From Ruminococcus sp. UBA1780 (GTDB lineage Bacteria > Bacillota > Clostridia > Oscillospirales > Ruminococcaceae): a stretch of DNA of 53,458 bases. How positions within the stretch are numbered: position 1 is the first letter of the stretch; each line of letters starts with the position of its first letter. The notes below the pieces were generated by a model. That model was not told the origin of the DNA and searched no databases. It was given only the letters and a program-made list of their open reading frames with translations. Of this stretch, positions 26,124 through 33,165 are shown one piece after another. The stretch lies in assembly GCA_002315235.1 (NCBI GenBank), contig DCGK01000095.1, positions 1-53,458 on the forward strand. Direction: 5' to 3'. The position numbers and the translations under genes are program-made.

Positions 26124-26336
26124 ATGGAACTAAGAAAAATATTATCAGGTACAGCTGCGTTCACTATGGCTTTTTCATTTTTTTCGGGTATACAGGTAAG
26201 TGCCGGGGAAACGGTAACACTTGATCAGAAGATAATTAACCAGATCTATGACCGAAATTCAGACGGAGTTATCAGCATAACTGACGTGATTCTGCTGAAG
26301 GAAAAGATTATTTCTGCGGCGGAACAAATATCGTAA
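26124..26336 (+). CDS. Small secreted protein with one dockerin-like calcium loop
   Basis: A 70-aa protein. The first ~28 residues form a signal peptide (MELRKILSGTAAFTMAFSFF, cleavage near VSA-GE). The mature part of about 42 residues holds a single dockerin-type repeat: DRNSDGVISITD with Asp, Asn and Asp at calcium positions, then VILLKEKI. A normal dockerin has two such repeats. It lies 18 nt after the previous gene and has only a weak ribosome site (AGTGG). It could be a half-dockerin needing a partner or a decayed remnant of a larger gene. Clean coding length and a terminator directly after the stop favour a real gene. Confidence 0.6.
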   Translation: MELRKILSGTAAFTMAFSFFSGIQVSAGETVTLDQKIINQIYDRNSDGVISITDVILLKEKIISAAEQIS

Positions 26337-26382
26337 AAAAACAACCCTGAAGCTCGTTATACGGGCTTTGGGGTTGTTTTTT
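26337..26382. terminator. Bidirectional terminator between the dockerin-like gene and tetR
   Basis: ACAACCCT pairs with GGGGTTGT, with an inner AAGC/GCTT helix, and is flanked by A-runs on the left and T-runs on the right. It can therefore end transcription from both sides. Confidence 0.88.
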
Positions 26383-26392
26383 CATTTTTTAT

Positions 26393-26977
26393 TTATTTTG
26401 CATCAAATCCCTGAATGCCATGTTCAATAAGGCAGAAGGCAGTGTCGGCCATTTTTTCCGGAGTTCCGATTGAAATGTCCTGAAGCCAGGTTTCAGTTAT
26501 TCCAAGAATACCTGCAATCATAAAGCTTGTTGTAAGATGGATAACATTTTCTTCTACCTTTTCACCGAGACTTGTTTTAATTATTTCAAATGTTTTACTG
26601 TAAATAATTCCTCTGAGTTTTCTCTGGAAGCTGACATCACCGTTGCTGCTGAGAAGTACGGAACAGAGTTCAGCGTTTGAATATATGGTTTCGAAGGTAT
26701 CATTAAGAAAATCGATAAGGATGTTCTGCGTGATATGATTCTGGTTGAGCTCTTCGAGGGTACTGATAAGATTTGCAGCAAGGTCATTTTCAATCTTTTC
26801 AACCATGTCAAAAATGTCCCTGTAGTGAAGATAGAAGGTTGAGCGGTTGATATCAACCTCGTCTGCAAGCTCCCGTACTGTGATATCCTTGATGTTCTTT
26901 GTTTTCATGAGCTTTGTAAGTCCCCTTACAAGCTGCTCTTCAGTTTTTCTTACTCGTCTGTCCTGCGGGTTTACCAT
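26393..26977 (-). CDS. TetR/AcrR family transcriptional regulator
   Basis: The start was placed at the ATG at 26977 (MVNPQDRRVRKTEEQL, 194 aa), preceded by AAGGACAGG; the in-frame extension to 27040 has no ribosome site. The N-terminal helix-turn-helix ITVRELADEVDINRSTFYLHYRD is typical of TetR proteins. The remainder is a helical ligand-binding domain. It is divergent from the YhgE/Pip gene, so it most likely represses that gene and possibly itself. The ligand is unknown. Confidence 0.9.
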   Translation of the reverse strand: MVNPQDRRVRKTEEQLVRGLTKLMKTKNIKDITVRELADEVDINRSTFYLHYRDIFDMVEKIENDLAANLISTLEELNQNHITQNILIDFLNDTFETIYSNAELCSVLLSSNGDVSFQRKLRGIIYSKTFEIIKTSLGEKVEENVIHLTTSFMIAGILGITETWLQDISIGTPEKMADTAFCLIEHGIQGFDAK

Positions 26978-27059
26978 ATTAAATCCTGTCCTTTCGTGCA
27001 AAAATAAACACATATCTGATTTGTGATGTTTAGAAGACATATGTTACACAAATTAATGG

Positions 27060-27088
27060 TTGAATCTTCTATCTACCAATAGTATAAT
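27060..27088 (+). promoter_or_regulatory. Promoter of the YhgE/Pip gene
   Basis: TTGAAT (27060-27065) and TATAAT (27083-27088) are 17 bp apart. The spacer holds CTAT...ATAG inverted half sites (27069-27082), a possible overlapping operator for the TetR protein. Confidence 0.75.
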
Positions 27089-27115
27089 ATAAACAGAAGA
27101 AAAAATCAACACTTT

Positions 27116-27127
27116 TCTATTAATAGA
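27116..27127. promoter_or_regulatory. Palindrome TCTATTAATAGA, candidate TetR operator
   Basis: A perfect 12-bp palindrome between the divergent genes. Its half site resembles the CTAT/ATAG elements inside the promoter spacer 35-45 bp upstream, so two operators may be present. Binding by the neighbouring TetR protein is inference. Confidence 0.4.
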
Positions 27128-27187
27128 TAAAAATTTGTTTTCAGACAGGTGTTTAGCTTCTTATCCGTTGGAAAGGGGAAATTGTTT

Positions 27188-29503
27188 ATGGAAAAAACAG
27201 AGAAGAAGGAAAATTTTTTAAAACGGCATTTCAAAACGATTGCAGCGGTGGGAATTATCACAATACCGACAATCTACACATCATTTTTCCTGGGTTCAAT
27301 GTGGGACCCGTACGGAAAGGTAAGCAGTCTTCCGGTTGCTGTTGTGAACAATGACAGACCGGTTATATACAACAATGACGTGATTGACGTGGGAGAAAGA
27401 CTGGTGGAAAAGCTTGAGGACAACGATGCACTGGCATTTAATTTTGTCGACGGTGAGGTTGCCGAAAAGGGACTTGAAAACGGAACCTATTATATGGTGA
27501 TTACTATACCGGAAAATTTTTCTGAAAATGCGGTAACAGTACTTGATGATGAACCGAAAAAAATGGTGCTTAACTACAGCGTAAATCCCGGAACAAACTA
27601 TATTGCCTCAAAAATGAGCGAGAGTGCAATGGTTAAGCTTCAGAAGAGCGTTGAGGAAAGCGTTGTGGAGGAATACACAAATACGGTTTTTGAAAAACTC
27701 AGCACAATAGGCAGCGGAATGGATGAGGCGGCTGAGGGAGCCGGAAAGCTTAAGGACGGTTCAGGAAAAATTTCAGAAGGAACCGATACTATCAGGGATA
27801 ACCTCAGAACACTGGCTGAAAGCACAGTTTCTTTTGAAGAGGGAGCTTCAGCGCTGAGAGACGGCATAAAGGAATACACTGACGGAGTGAGCAGTGTAAA
27901 TGACGGTGCTTCAAAGCTTTCATCCGGTGCTGATGCGCTTAAGTCCGGTGCGGGAACACTTTCAGACGGTGCATCAAAGCTTTCAGAAGGAATAAAAAAT
28001 TACACTGACGGTGTTTCTTCAGTAAATGATGGTGCTTCTGCACTTTCAGACGGAGCATCACAGCTGAAAAGCGGAAGCCAGTCTCTTCTGAACGGACTTA
28101 ACACGCTTTCCGGAGCAATAGACAACAGCCTCAGTGAGGAAAATATAAATAATATTCACACGGTTCAGAGCGGCCTTACAAGTCTGAATGAGGGAATTCA
28201 GGAGCTTAATACAGCGATTGTTAATGCCGAGGCAGCGGGTATGGATCCGGCGGCAATTGAAGCGGTTATGAAATCAAACATTGCAGCTATAGCAGCAAAT
28301 TCAGAAAAGCTTCTTCCGGCAGCAAATGCGGCAGTAGACTCTCTTTCCGGAGGTCTGCAGACAGTACAGAATGCACTTGAAAGACAGGGGACAACGCCTG
28401 AAACCATCGGAATAATTCAGGGAGCCCAGGCACTTGATGCCGGAATTAAACAGGTCAGTCAGGGAAGCGGTACTCTGTACGAGGGAACAAAGCAGCTTAT
28501 GTCAAACAGCAGTACACTTAAGGACGGAGCGGCAGCATTAAGCAGCGGCGCAGCATCACTTGCAAGTGGTGCAGAGGAGCTGAGAAACGGAGCGGATACA
28601 CTTAAGACAGGCACAGGTAAGCTTGTGTCAAACAATGAAAAGCTTGTCAGCGGCTCTGACGAGCTTTATGACGGTTCCGCAAAAATTGCTGACGGCTCAT
28701 CAAAGCTTTATGACGGTTCTGAGGAGCTTTCTGACGGCGTTAATGAACTTTACGACGGCTGCGGAACGCTTGAATCATCACTGGCTGACGGAGCATCTGA
28801 AATAAACGACACAAATAAAAATGACACTAATGCCAAAATGTTTGCTGCACCTGTTGAAATCGAGGAAACAATTCTTACAAATCCGAAAAACAACGGTCAG
28901 GCAATGGCGGCATATATGATGTCGGTAGGCCTCTGGGTAGGATGCCTTGCATACTGTATCATGTTCAGCCCTGAGGAAGCAATTGAAGAAAAGAAGGTAA
29001 GCAGGAAAAATGCTGTTCATTACTGGATTCAGGAAATGACAAAGGTTCTTCTGATGGCAGCAGTTCAGGCGGTTATCATGGTGTTTGCTCTTTCAGGAGC
29101 TCTCGGATTTGAACCGGCAAATGCAATGAGAACAGTTTCGGTTGCATGTATGAGTTCGATGGCATTTATGATGCTTTTCTATTTCTTCAACATTCTCATG
29201 GGCAAAATAGGCAGCTTCCTTCTTCTTGTATTCATGGTTCTGCAGCTCAGCGGTGCGGCAGGTACATATCCGATTGAACTTTCAGACAGCTTTTATCAGA
29301 AAATTCATCCGTTTATGCCTTTCACATATACGGTTAATGCCTTCAGAAGCACAATCGCAAGCGGGCTGAATATTTCAACAGAAATAAAGATTCTCTGTGG
29401 AATATTCATTGTTTTCCTCGGACTTAATCTCGCAGCTGTTGTTTTAAAATCATCACCTGAAGAAACAGCAGGAAAAACCGGCAATATTGAATGTACTGAA
29501 TAA
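27188..29503 (+). CDS. YhgE/Pip family membrane protein
   Basis: The likely start is ATG 27188 (771 aa), after GGAAAGGGG. An N-terminal span (IAAVGIITIPTIYTSFFLG) is followed by a large extracellular region and about five C-terminal spans from residue 575. The middle is built from repeats of the form L-x-x-G-A-x-x-L-x-x-G, predicted as a long helical stalk. A segment around EYTDGVSSVNDGAS occurs twice. Related proteins include phage infection protein Pip and type VII-linked EsaA/YueB. In phage biology YueB is a receptor; the role here, probably export or surface display, is not established. Confidence 0.88.
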   Translation: MEKTEKKENFLKRHFKTIAAVGIITIPTIYTSFFLGSMWDPYGKVSSLPVAVVNNDRPVIYNNDVIDVGERLVEKLEDNDALAFNFVDGEVAEKGLENGTYYMVITIPENFSENAVTVLDDEPKKMVLNYSVNPGTNYIASKMSESAMVKLQKSVEESVVEEYTNTVFEKLSTIGSGMDEAAEGAGKLKDGSGKISEGTDTIRDNLRTLAESTVSFEEGASALRDGIKEYTDGVSSVNDGASKLSSGADALKSGAGTLSDGASKLSEGIKNYTDGVSSVNDGASALSDGASQLKSGSQSLLNGLNTLSGAIDNSLSEENINNIHTVQSGLTSLNEGIQELNTAIVNAEAAGMDPAAIEAVMKSNIAAIAANSEKLLPAANAAVDSLSGGLQTVQNALERQGTTPETIGIIQGAQALDAGIKQVSQGSGTLYEGTKQLMSNSSTLKDGAAALSSGAASLASGAEELRNGADTLKTGTGKLVSNNEKLVSGSDELYDGSAKIADGSSKLYDGSEELSDGVNELYDGCGTLESSLADGASEINDTNKNDTNAKMFAAPVEIEETILTNPKNNGQAMAAYMMSVGLWVGCLAYCIMFSPEEAIEEKKVSRKNAVHYWIQEMTKVLLMAAVQAVIMVFALSGALGFEPANAMRTVSVACMSSMAFMMLFYFFNILMGKIGSFLLLVFMVLQLSGAAGTYPIELSDSFYQKIHPFMPFTYTVNAFRSTIASGLNISTEIKILCGIFIVFLGLNLAAVVLKSSPEETAGKTGNIECTE

Positions 29504-29511
29504 TCATGCCT

Positions 29512-29555
29512 GAAACGGCAGCAGACATCCTGGTTATGGTGTCAGCTGCCGTTTC
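29512..29555 (+). terminator. Long hairpin after the YhgE/Pip gene
   Basis: GAAACGGCAGC (29512-29522) pairs perfectly with GCTGCCGTTTC (29545-29555), and inner GACATC/GGTGTC segments extend the helix. No T-run follows, so it is either an imperfect terminator or an mRNA 3' stabiliser. Confidence 0.5.
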
Positions 29556-29616
29556 CGTGCAATGATGAGGAACGGAAGTGCGGGAAGGTTAACGAAATAT
29601 TTTTTTAAAAATACAC

Positions 29617-29645
29617 TTGACAATGTAAACTGAATAGTGTATAAT
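29617..29645 (+). promoter_or_regulatory. Promoter of infC-rpmI-rplT
   Basis: A perfect TTGACA and a perfect TATAAT are separated by 17 bp, as expected for a strong ribosomal protein promoter. Confidence 0.9.
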
Positions 29646-29651
29646 AATTTA

Positions 29652-29792
29652 GTAAAACAAAGCAGAACCTCAGTTCTCACCGGTTGGTTAAGTATCGAAC
29701 CGGTAAATACTTTAAAGAATTTTTAAGTATGAGTACTGACGTGTGTCTGTACTCATTTTTTTTAACTTTATATGGTCTTGGAGGTGCTGACG
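29652..29792 (+). promoter_or_regulatory. infC operon leader with attenuator (L20-leader-like)
   Basis: The leader of about 140 nt contains a small AGAAC/GTTCT hairpin and an ACCGGTT/AACCGGT hairpin (29679-29704). Two copies of TTAAGTAT (29688-29695 and 29723-29730) flank a nearly complementary ATACTTTAA (29707-29715), so two pairings exclude each other. A terminator hairpin follows. This layout fits the known autoregulation of infC-rpmI-rplT operons by ribosomal protein L20 in Firmicutes. Which Rfam family it belongs to was not tested. Confidence 0.7.
29731..29763 (+). terminator. Intrinsic terminator in the infC leader
   Basis: GAGTAC-T-GAC pairs with GTC-T-GTACTC around GTGT, followed by eight T. 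It ends 30 nt before the infC start, so it must be read through or disrupted for expression. Confidence 0.88.
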
Positions 29793-30311
29793 ATTAGCAA
29801 CAAGGAACTGCAGATAAACGAAGAGATTCGTGACAAGGAACTTCGTGTCATAGGAAATGACGGCGAACAGCTTGGAATTCTCTCAGCAGCAGAAGCGCTG
29901 GAGATTGCTTTTGAAAGAAATCTTGATCTGGTTAAGATTGCTCCTCAGGCTACACCGCCTGTATGCAAGATAATGGATTACGGCAAGTACTGTTTTGAAC
30001 AGGCTAAGCGTGAAAAGGAAGCCAGAAAGAACCAGAAGGTTGTTGAAATAAAGGAAATCAGAATGTTTTCAAACATCGATACAAACGACTTCAACACTAA
30101 GGTAAATCAGGCTTGTAAATTCTTAAAATCAGGTGATAAGGTAAAGGCTTCGGTCAGATTCCGTAAGAGAGCTATTGCTCATCCGGAACTCGGCGGAGAG
30201 TTACTTGAGCGTTTCAAGGAAGCTTGTCTGGAGGTTGGCGTTGTTGAAAAGCCGGCGAAAATGGAAGGACGTAGCCTTGTTATGTTCATTTCACCAAAGA
30301 CAAATAAGTAA
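29793..30311 (+). CDS. infC: Translation initiation factor IF-3, probable ATT start
   Basis: IF-3 checks initiator tRNA and start codon pairing and keeps 30S and 50S subunits apart. The conserved protein begins at SNKELQINEEIRDKELRVIG, contains ATPPVCKIMDYGKY and ends with the C-terminal domain. GGAGG at 29780-29784 is correctly placed (8 nt) for ATT at 29793. The upstream in-frame ATG 29772 lies before this site, and the GTG at 29784 overlaps it. An AUU start is well known for infC, where it lets IF-3 repress its own synthesis. The ATT start gives 172 aa. Confidence 0.9.
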   Translation: MSNKELQINEEIRDKELRVIGNDGEQLGILSAAEALEIAFERNLDLVKIAPQATPPVCKIMDYGKYCFEQAKREKEARKNQKVVEIKEIRMFSNIDTNDFNTKVNQACKFLKSGDKVKASVRFRKRAIAHPELGGELLERFKEACLEVGVVEKPAKMEGRSLVMFISPKTNK

Positions 30312-30328
30312 TTAAGGAGGATATAAAA

Positions 30329-30532
30329 ATGGCTAAGGTAAAGGTTAAAACACATTCAGGCGCTAAGAAGCGTTTTAAGGCTACTGGTACAGGCAAGTTC
30401 AAGTATCAGAAGACAAACAGAAGACACAGATTAACTCAGAAGGAAACAAAGAGAAAGAGAATTAATCGTGCTTCAGGTGTTGCTGACTCAACAAACATGG
30501 GCGCACTCAAGCAGCTTATGCCATACGCATAA
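30329..30532 (+). CDS. rpmI: 50S ribosomal protein L35
   Basis: A 67-aa very basic protein starting MAKVKVKTHSGAKKRFK with TGTGKFKYQKTNRRH and a lysine-rich tail, typical of bL35. AAGGAGG lies 7-8 nt before the ATG. It is the second gene of the infC operon. Confidence 0.97.
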   Translation: MAKVKVKTHSGAKKRFKATGTGKFKYQKTNRRHRLTQKETKRKRINRASGVADSTNMGALKQLMPYA

Positions 30533-30590
30533 TCAGATCTTTTTTGAATAAAACAGTTAACATTAGATTTAAATATCGGAGGTATAAATT

Positions 30591-30944
30591 ATGGCACGTA
30601 TTAAGGGTGCAATGATGACTCGTAAGAGAAGAAATAAGACTCTCAAGCTTGCTAAGGGCTACTGGGGCGCTAAGAGCAAACACTTCAAGATGGCTAAACA
30701 GGCTGTAATGAAGTCAGGCAACTATGCATACGTTGGACGTAAGCAGAAGAAGCGTAACTTCAGACAGCTCTGGATCACAAGAATCAGCGCAGCTGCTAAG
30801 ATGAACGGCATGAACTACTCAACATTCATGAACGGTCTTAACAAGGCTGGTATCACATTAAACAGAAAGATGCTCTCAGAAATCGCTATCAACGATCCTG
30901 CAGGCTTCACAGCAATTGTTGAAAAGGCAAAGGCTGCTCTTTAA
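30591..30944 (+). CDS. rplT: 50S ribosomal protein L20
   Basis: A 117-aa bL20 with MARIKGAMMTRKRRNKTLKL, the AKGYWGAKSKHFKMAKQ basic helix and WITRISAAAKMNGMNYSTFM. It binds 23S rRNA early in 50S assembly and, in Firmicutes, the leader of its own operon. CGGAGGT precedes the ATG. A terminator follows. Confidence 0.97.
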   Translation: MARIKGAMMTRKRRNKTLKLAKGYWGAKSKHFKMAKQAVMKSGNYAYVGRKQKKRNFRQLWITRISAAAKMNGMNYSTFMNGLNKAGITLNRKMLSEIAINDPAGFTAIVEKAKAAL

Positions 30945-30953
30945 TTCGATTTA

Positions 30954-30987
30954 AACACGCTCATTATTTTAATATTGAGCGTGTTTT
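30954..30987 (+). terminator. Terminator of infC-rpmI-rplT
   Basis: ACACGCTCA pairs with TGAGCGTGT across a 12-nt loop and is followed by T residues. Confidence 0.88.
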
Positions 30988-31053
30988 CTATATTATTGTA
31001 AACGTAAAAATCTTTTGCGTTAACTTGATAAACAACAGGAAAGTGGTGTTTTT

Positions 31054-31842
31054 TTGACTGTCATTACTTCTAAGGACAATCCTTCACTTAAACTGTATGT
31101 GAAGCTTTCTGCATCGAAAAAGGAGCGAAAGAATTCAGGAATGTATGTTCTTGAAGGCTTCAGGCTTATTGAGGATGCGGTTCATGAAAACTCCTCTGTA
31201 AAACAGATTTTCTTTACTGAGGATGCATATGAAAAGTATTACGCAGAGTTATCCCAGGTTGATTTGAAAGAAGTAAAAATACTAATTATTTCAAATGAGC
31301 TTGGAATAAAAATTTCATGTACGGAAAAACCGCAGGGTGTGTTTGCAATATGCAGTATGCCTCCTGCAAAATCTCTTGCGCAGAATATTAAAAAAGACGG
31401 TAAATACGTTGTTTTACACCAGCTTCAGGATCCCGGTAATCTCGGTATGATTATCAGAACTGCAGATGCTGTCGGTATTGACGGTATAATTCTTTCTGAA
31501 AGCTGTGAACTCTGGAGTCCAAAGGTTATAAGATCCACTATGGGTTCAGTATTCCGTATGAACATTTATGAGAGCAACGGACTTGATGATCTGTTTTCAT
31601 GTTTTGAGGAGAACGGAATCAGAAGCTATGCCGCTGTAATTGACAGGGATGCTGAGGATCTCAGAAACTGTTCATTTGACGGCGGATGTGCCGTATTTAT
31701 CGGAAATGAAGGAAACGGGCTTCCTGCAGATGTATCATCACGATGCACTGTAAAGGCCACTATAAAAATGTCCGGACATATAAACTCCCTTAATGCCGCA
31801 ATGGCTACGGGTATATTTATGTGGGAGATGTCAGGCAGATAA
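31054..31842 (+). CDS. SpoU/TrmH family RNA 2'-O-methyltransferase
   Basis: A 262-aa SPOUT methyltransferase. The N-terminal L30e-like substrate domain (TSKDNPSLKLYVKLSASKKERK) precedes the knotted SAM-binding domain with LHQLQDPGNLGMIIRTADAVG (motif 1), FIGNEGNGLP (motif 2) and MSGHINSLNAAMATGIFMWE (motif 3). It starts at TTG 31054 downstream of AGGAAAG. The target rRNA or tRNA position cannot be decided from sequence. Position after rplT is common in Firmicutes. Confidence 0.9.
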   Translation: MTVITSKDNPSLKLYVKLSASKKERKNSGMYVLEGFRLIEDAVHENSSVKQIFFTEDAYEKYYAELSQVDLKEVKILIISNELGIKISCTEKPQGVFAICSMPPAKSLAQNIKKDGKYVVLHQLQDPGNLGMIIRTADAVGIDGIILSESCELWSPKVIRSTMGSVFRMNIYESNGLDDLFSCFEENGIRSYAAVIDRDAEDLRNCSFDGGCAVFIGNEGNGLPADVSSRCTVKATIKMSGHINSLNAAMATGIFMWEMSGR

Positions 31843-31845
31843 AAT

Positions 31846-31868
31846 TCATACTTTCCGGAAAAGTATGA
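31846..31868 (+). promoter_or_regulatory. Hairpin directly upstream of the dprA ribosome binding site
   Basis: TCATACTT (31846-31853) pairs with AAGTATGA (31861-31868), and the TTCCGGAA loop region is itself self-complementary. The 3' arm abuts the GAGGAAG that serves the dprA ATG at 31876, so folding could affect translation. No T-run follows, so it is not a terminator. Confidence 0.45.
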
Positions 31869-31875
31869 GGAAGAT

Positions 31876-33084
31876 ATGAAAGAAAAACTGTACTGGGTTG
31901 TTCTGGCCGGAATATTTGGTCCGGCAAACCCGAATCTGTGGAAGCTTATGAATACCTGTGAAAGTCCGTCCGAAGGATACCGCAGGATTTCAGAGGGAAG
32001 GTTTCCGCTTACTGCAGCTGAAAAGGCTGCGTATACATTATGGACTCCGTCAAAGGCATCGGAAACCGCAGCGGAGTGCGAAAAGAAAAAAATACAGATA
32101 GTAACGTTCAGTGATGAATGCTATCCTTCAAAACTTAAGACGATTTTTAATCCGCCGGCAGTGCTTTACACCATCGGAAATACTGACTGTCTGAACGATG
32201 AACTCACAATCGGAATTGTCGGAACAAGAAATCCGTCGTCATACGGATACAAAGCGGCATTCAGAATTTCCGAGGAGCTTGCAAAGGTCGGATTTACAAC
32301 CGTAAGCGGTTTTGCTGCCGGTATTGATTCTGCAGCTCACAGAGGTACACTCAGGGCCGGCGGAAGAACAGTTGCTGTGCTTGGATGCGGACTTGATAAT
32401 GATTATCCGAAGGTTAACAGCGATATTCGCGGGGCTGTTTCTGAAAACGGTGTTCTTGTTTCGGAGTTCCCTCCGGGGACTCTTCCTCTGGGAAGAAACT
32501 TTCCTTTAAGGAACAGAATTATTTCCGGTTTGTCACTCGGGGTATTCGTTGCTGAAGCTCCGATGAAGAGCGGAGCGCTGATAACAGCTGATACAGCTAT
32601 TGAACAGGGCAGAGACGTTTTCTGTCTTCCGCCTCAGGATATTTTCAGCAAAAGCTGTCACGGTGTTGTAAGGTATCTCAGGGACGGTGCTGTTCCGGTT
32701 TTCAGCCATCTTGATATTATTTACGAATACATGACGGCTTTTTCACACAGGCTCACGCCTCTTAAACCTTCGGATGACTATAATGCCGGACGTACTGACA
32801 GCTTGGTTTTCAGCGAAAGCACCGGCGAGGCTCCGGTGAAGAAAAAAACGCGTCAGAAAAAGAATTCTGAGATACAGGAGAGTCCGGGCACGCTGCCTGA
32901 TTTCAACTTCACTGAAAACCAGAAAAAAATAGCGGAAGCACTTGTTTGCGGCCCTCTTCATCTTGATGAAATCAGTGAAGCAGCGGAAACCGGCATGCAG
33001 GATCTTCTCATGGAAATAACCGATATGGAGATTTCAGGCATGGTTGTTTCCCTTCCGGGAAAAATTTACAGACTTAATCAGTAA
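31876..33084 (+). CDS. dprA: DNA-processing protein DprA (Smf)
   Basis: DprA loads RecA on incoming single-stranded DNA during transformation. The 402-aa protein has an N-terminal helical domain, the Rossmann-like DNA-binding core (GIVGTRNPSSYG, TVSGFAAGIDSAAHRG, AVLGCGLDNDYPK, SEFPPGTLPLGRNFPLRNRII, GALITADTA) and a C-terminal winged-helix segment. Lysine-rich linker sequence separates the last two. It precedes topA as in many Firmicutes. Confidence 0.95.
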   Translation: MKEKLYWVVLAGIFGPANPNLWKLMNTCESPSEGYRRISEGRFPLTAAEKAAYTLWTPSKASETAAECEKKKIQIVTFSDECYPSKLKTIFNPPAVLYTIGNTDCLNDELTIGIVGTRNPSSYGYKAAFRISEELAKVGFTTVSGFAAGIDSAAHRGTLRAGGRTVAVLGCGLDNDYPKVNSDIRGAVSENGVLVSEFPPGTLPLGRNFPLRNRIISGLSLGVFVAEAPMKSGALITADTAIEQGRDVFCLPPQDIFSKSCHGVVRYLRDGAVPVFSHLDIIYEYMTAFSHRLTPLKPSDDYNAGRTDSLVFSESTGEAPVKKKTRQKKNSEIQESPGTLPDFNFTENQKKIAEALVCGPLHLDEISEAAETGMQDLLMEITDMEISGMVVSLPGKIYRLNQ

Positions 33085-33092
33085 AAAATTCT

Positions 33093-33121
33093 TTGACAAA
33101 TCGGAACAAATCATATATACT
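33093..33121 (+). promoter_or_regulatory. Promoter of topA-trmFO
   Basis: A perfect TTGACA and TATACT are separated by 17 bp. TTGACA begins 9 nt after the dprA stop codon, so topA can be expressed apart from dprA. Confidence 0.8.
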
Positions 33122-33165
33122 ATATTATTATAAATTATACTTAAATATAAATAAAGGAGAAAGAA

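Noticed and set aside
29772..29792. ATG 29772 as infC start
   Set aside because: It lies upstream of the strong GGAGG, has no ribosome site of its own, and would add residues not expected in IF-3.
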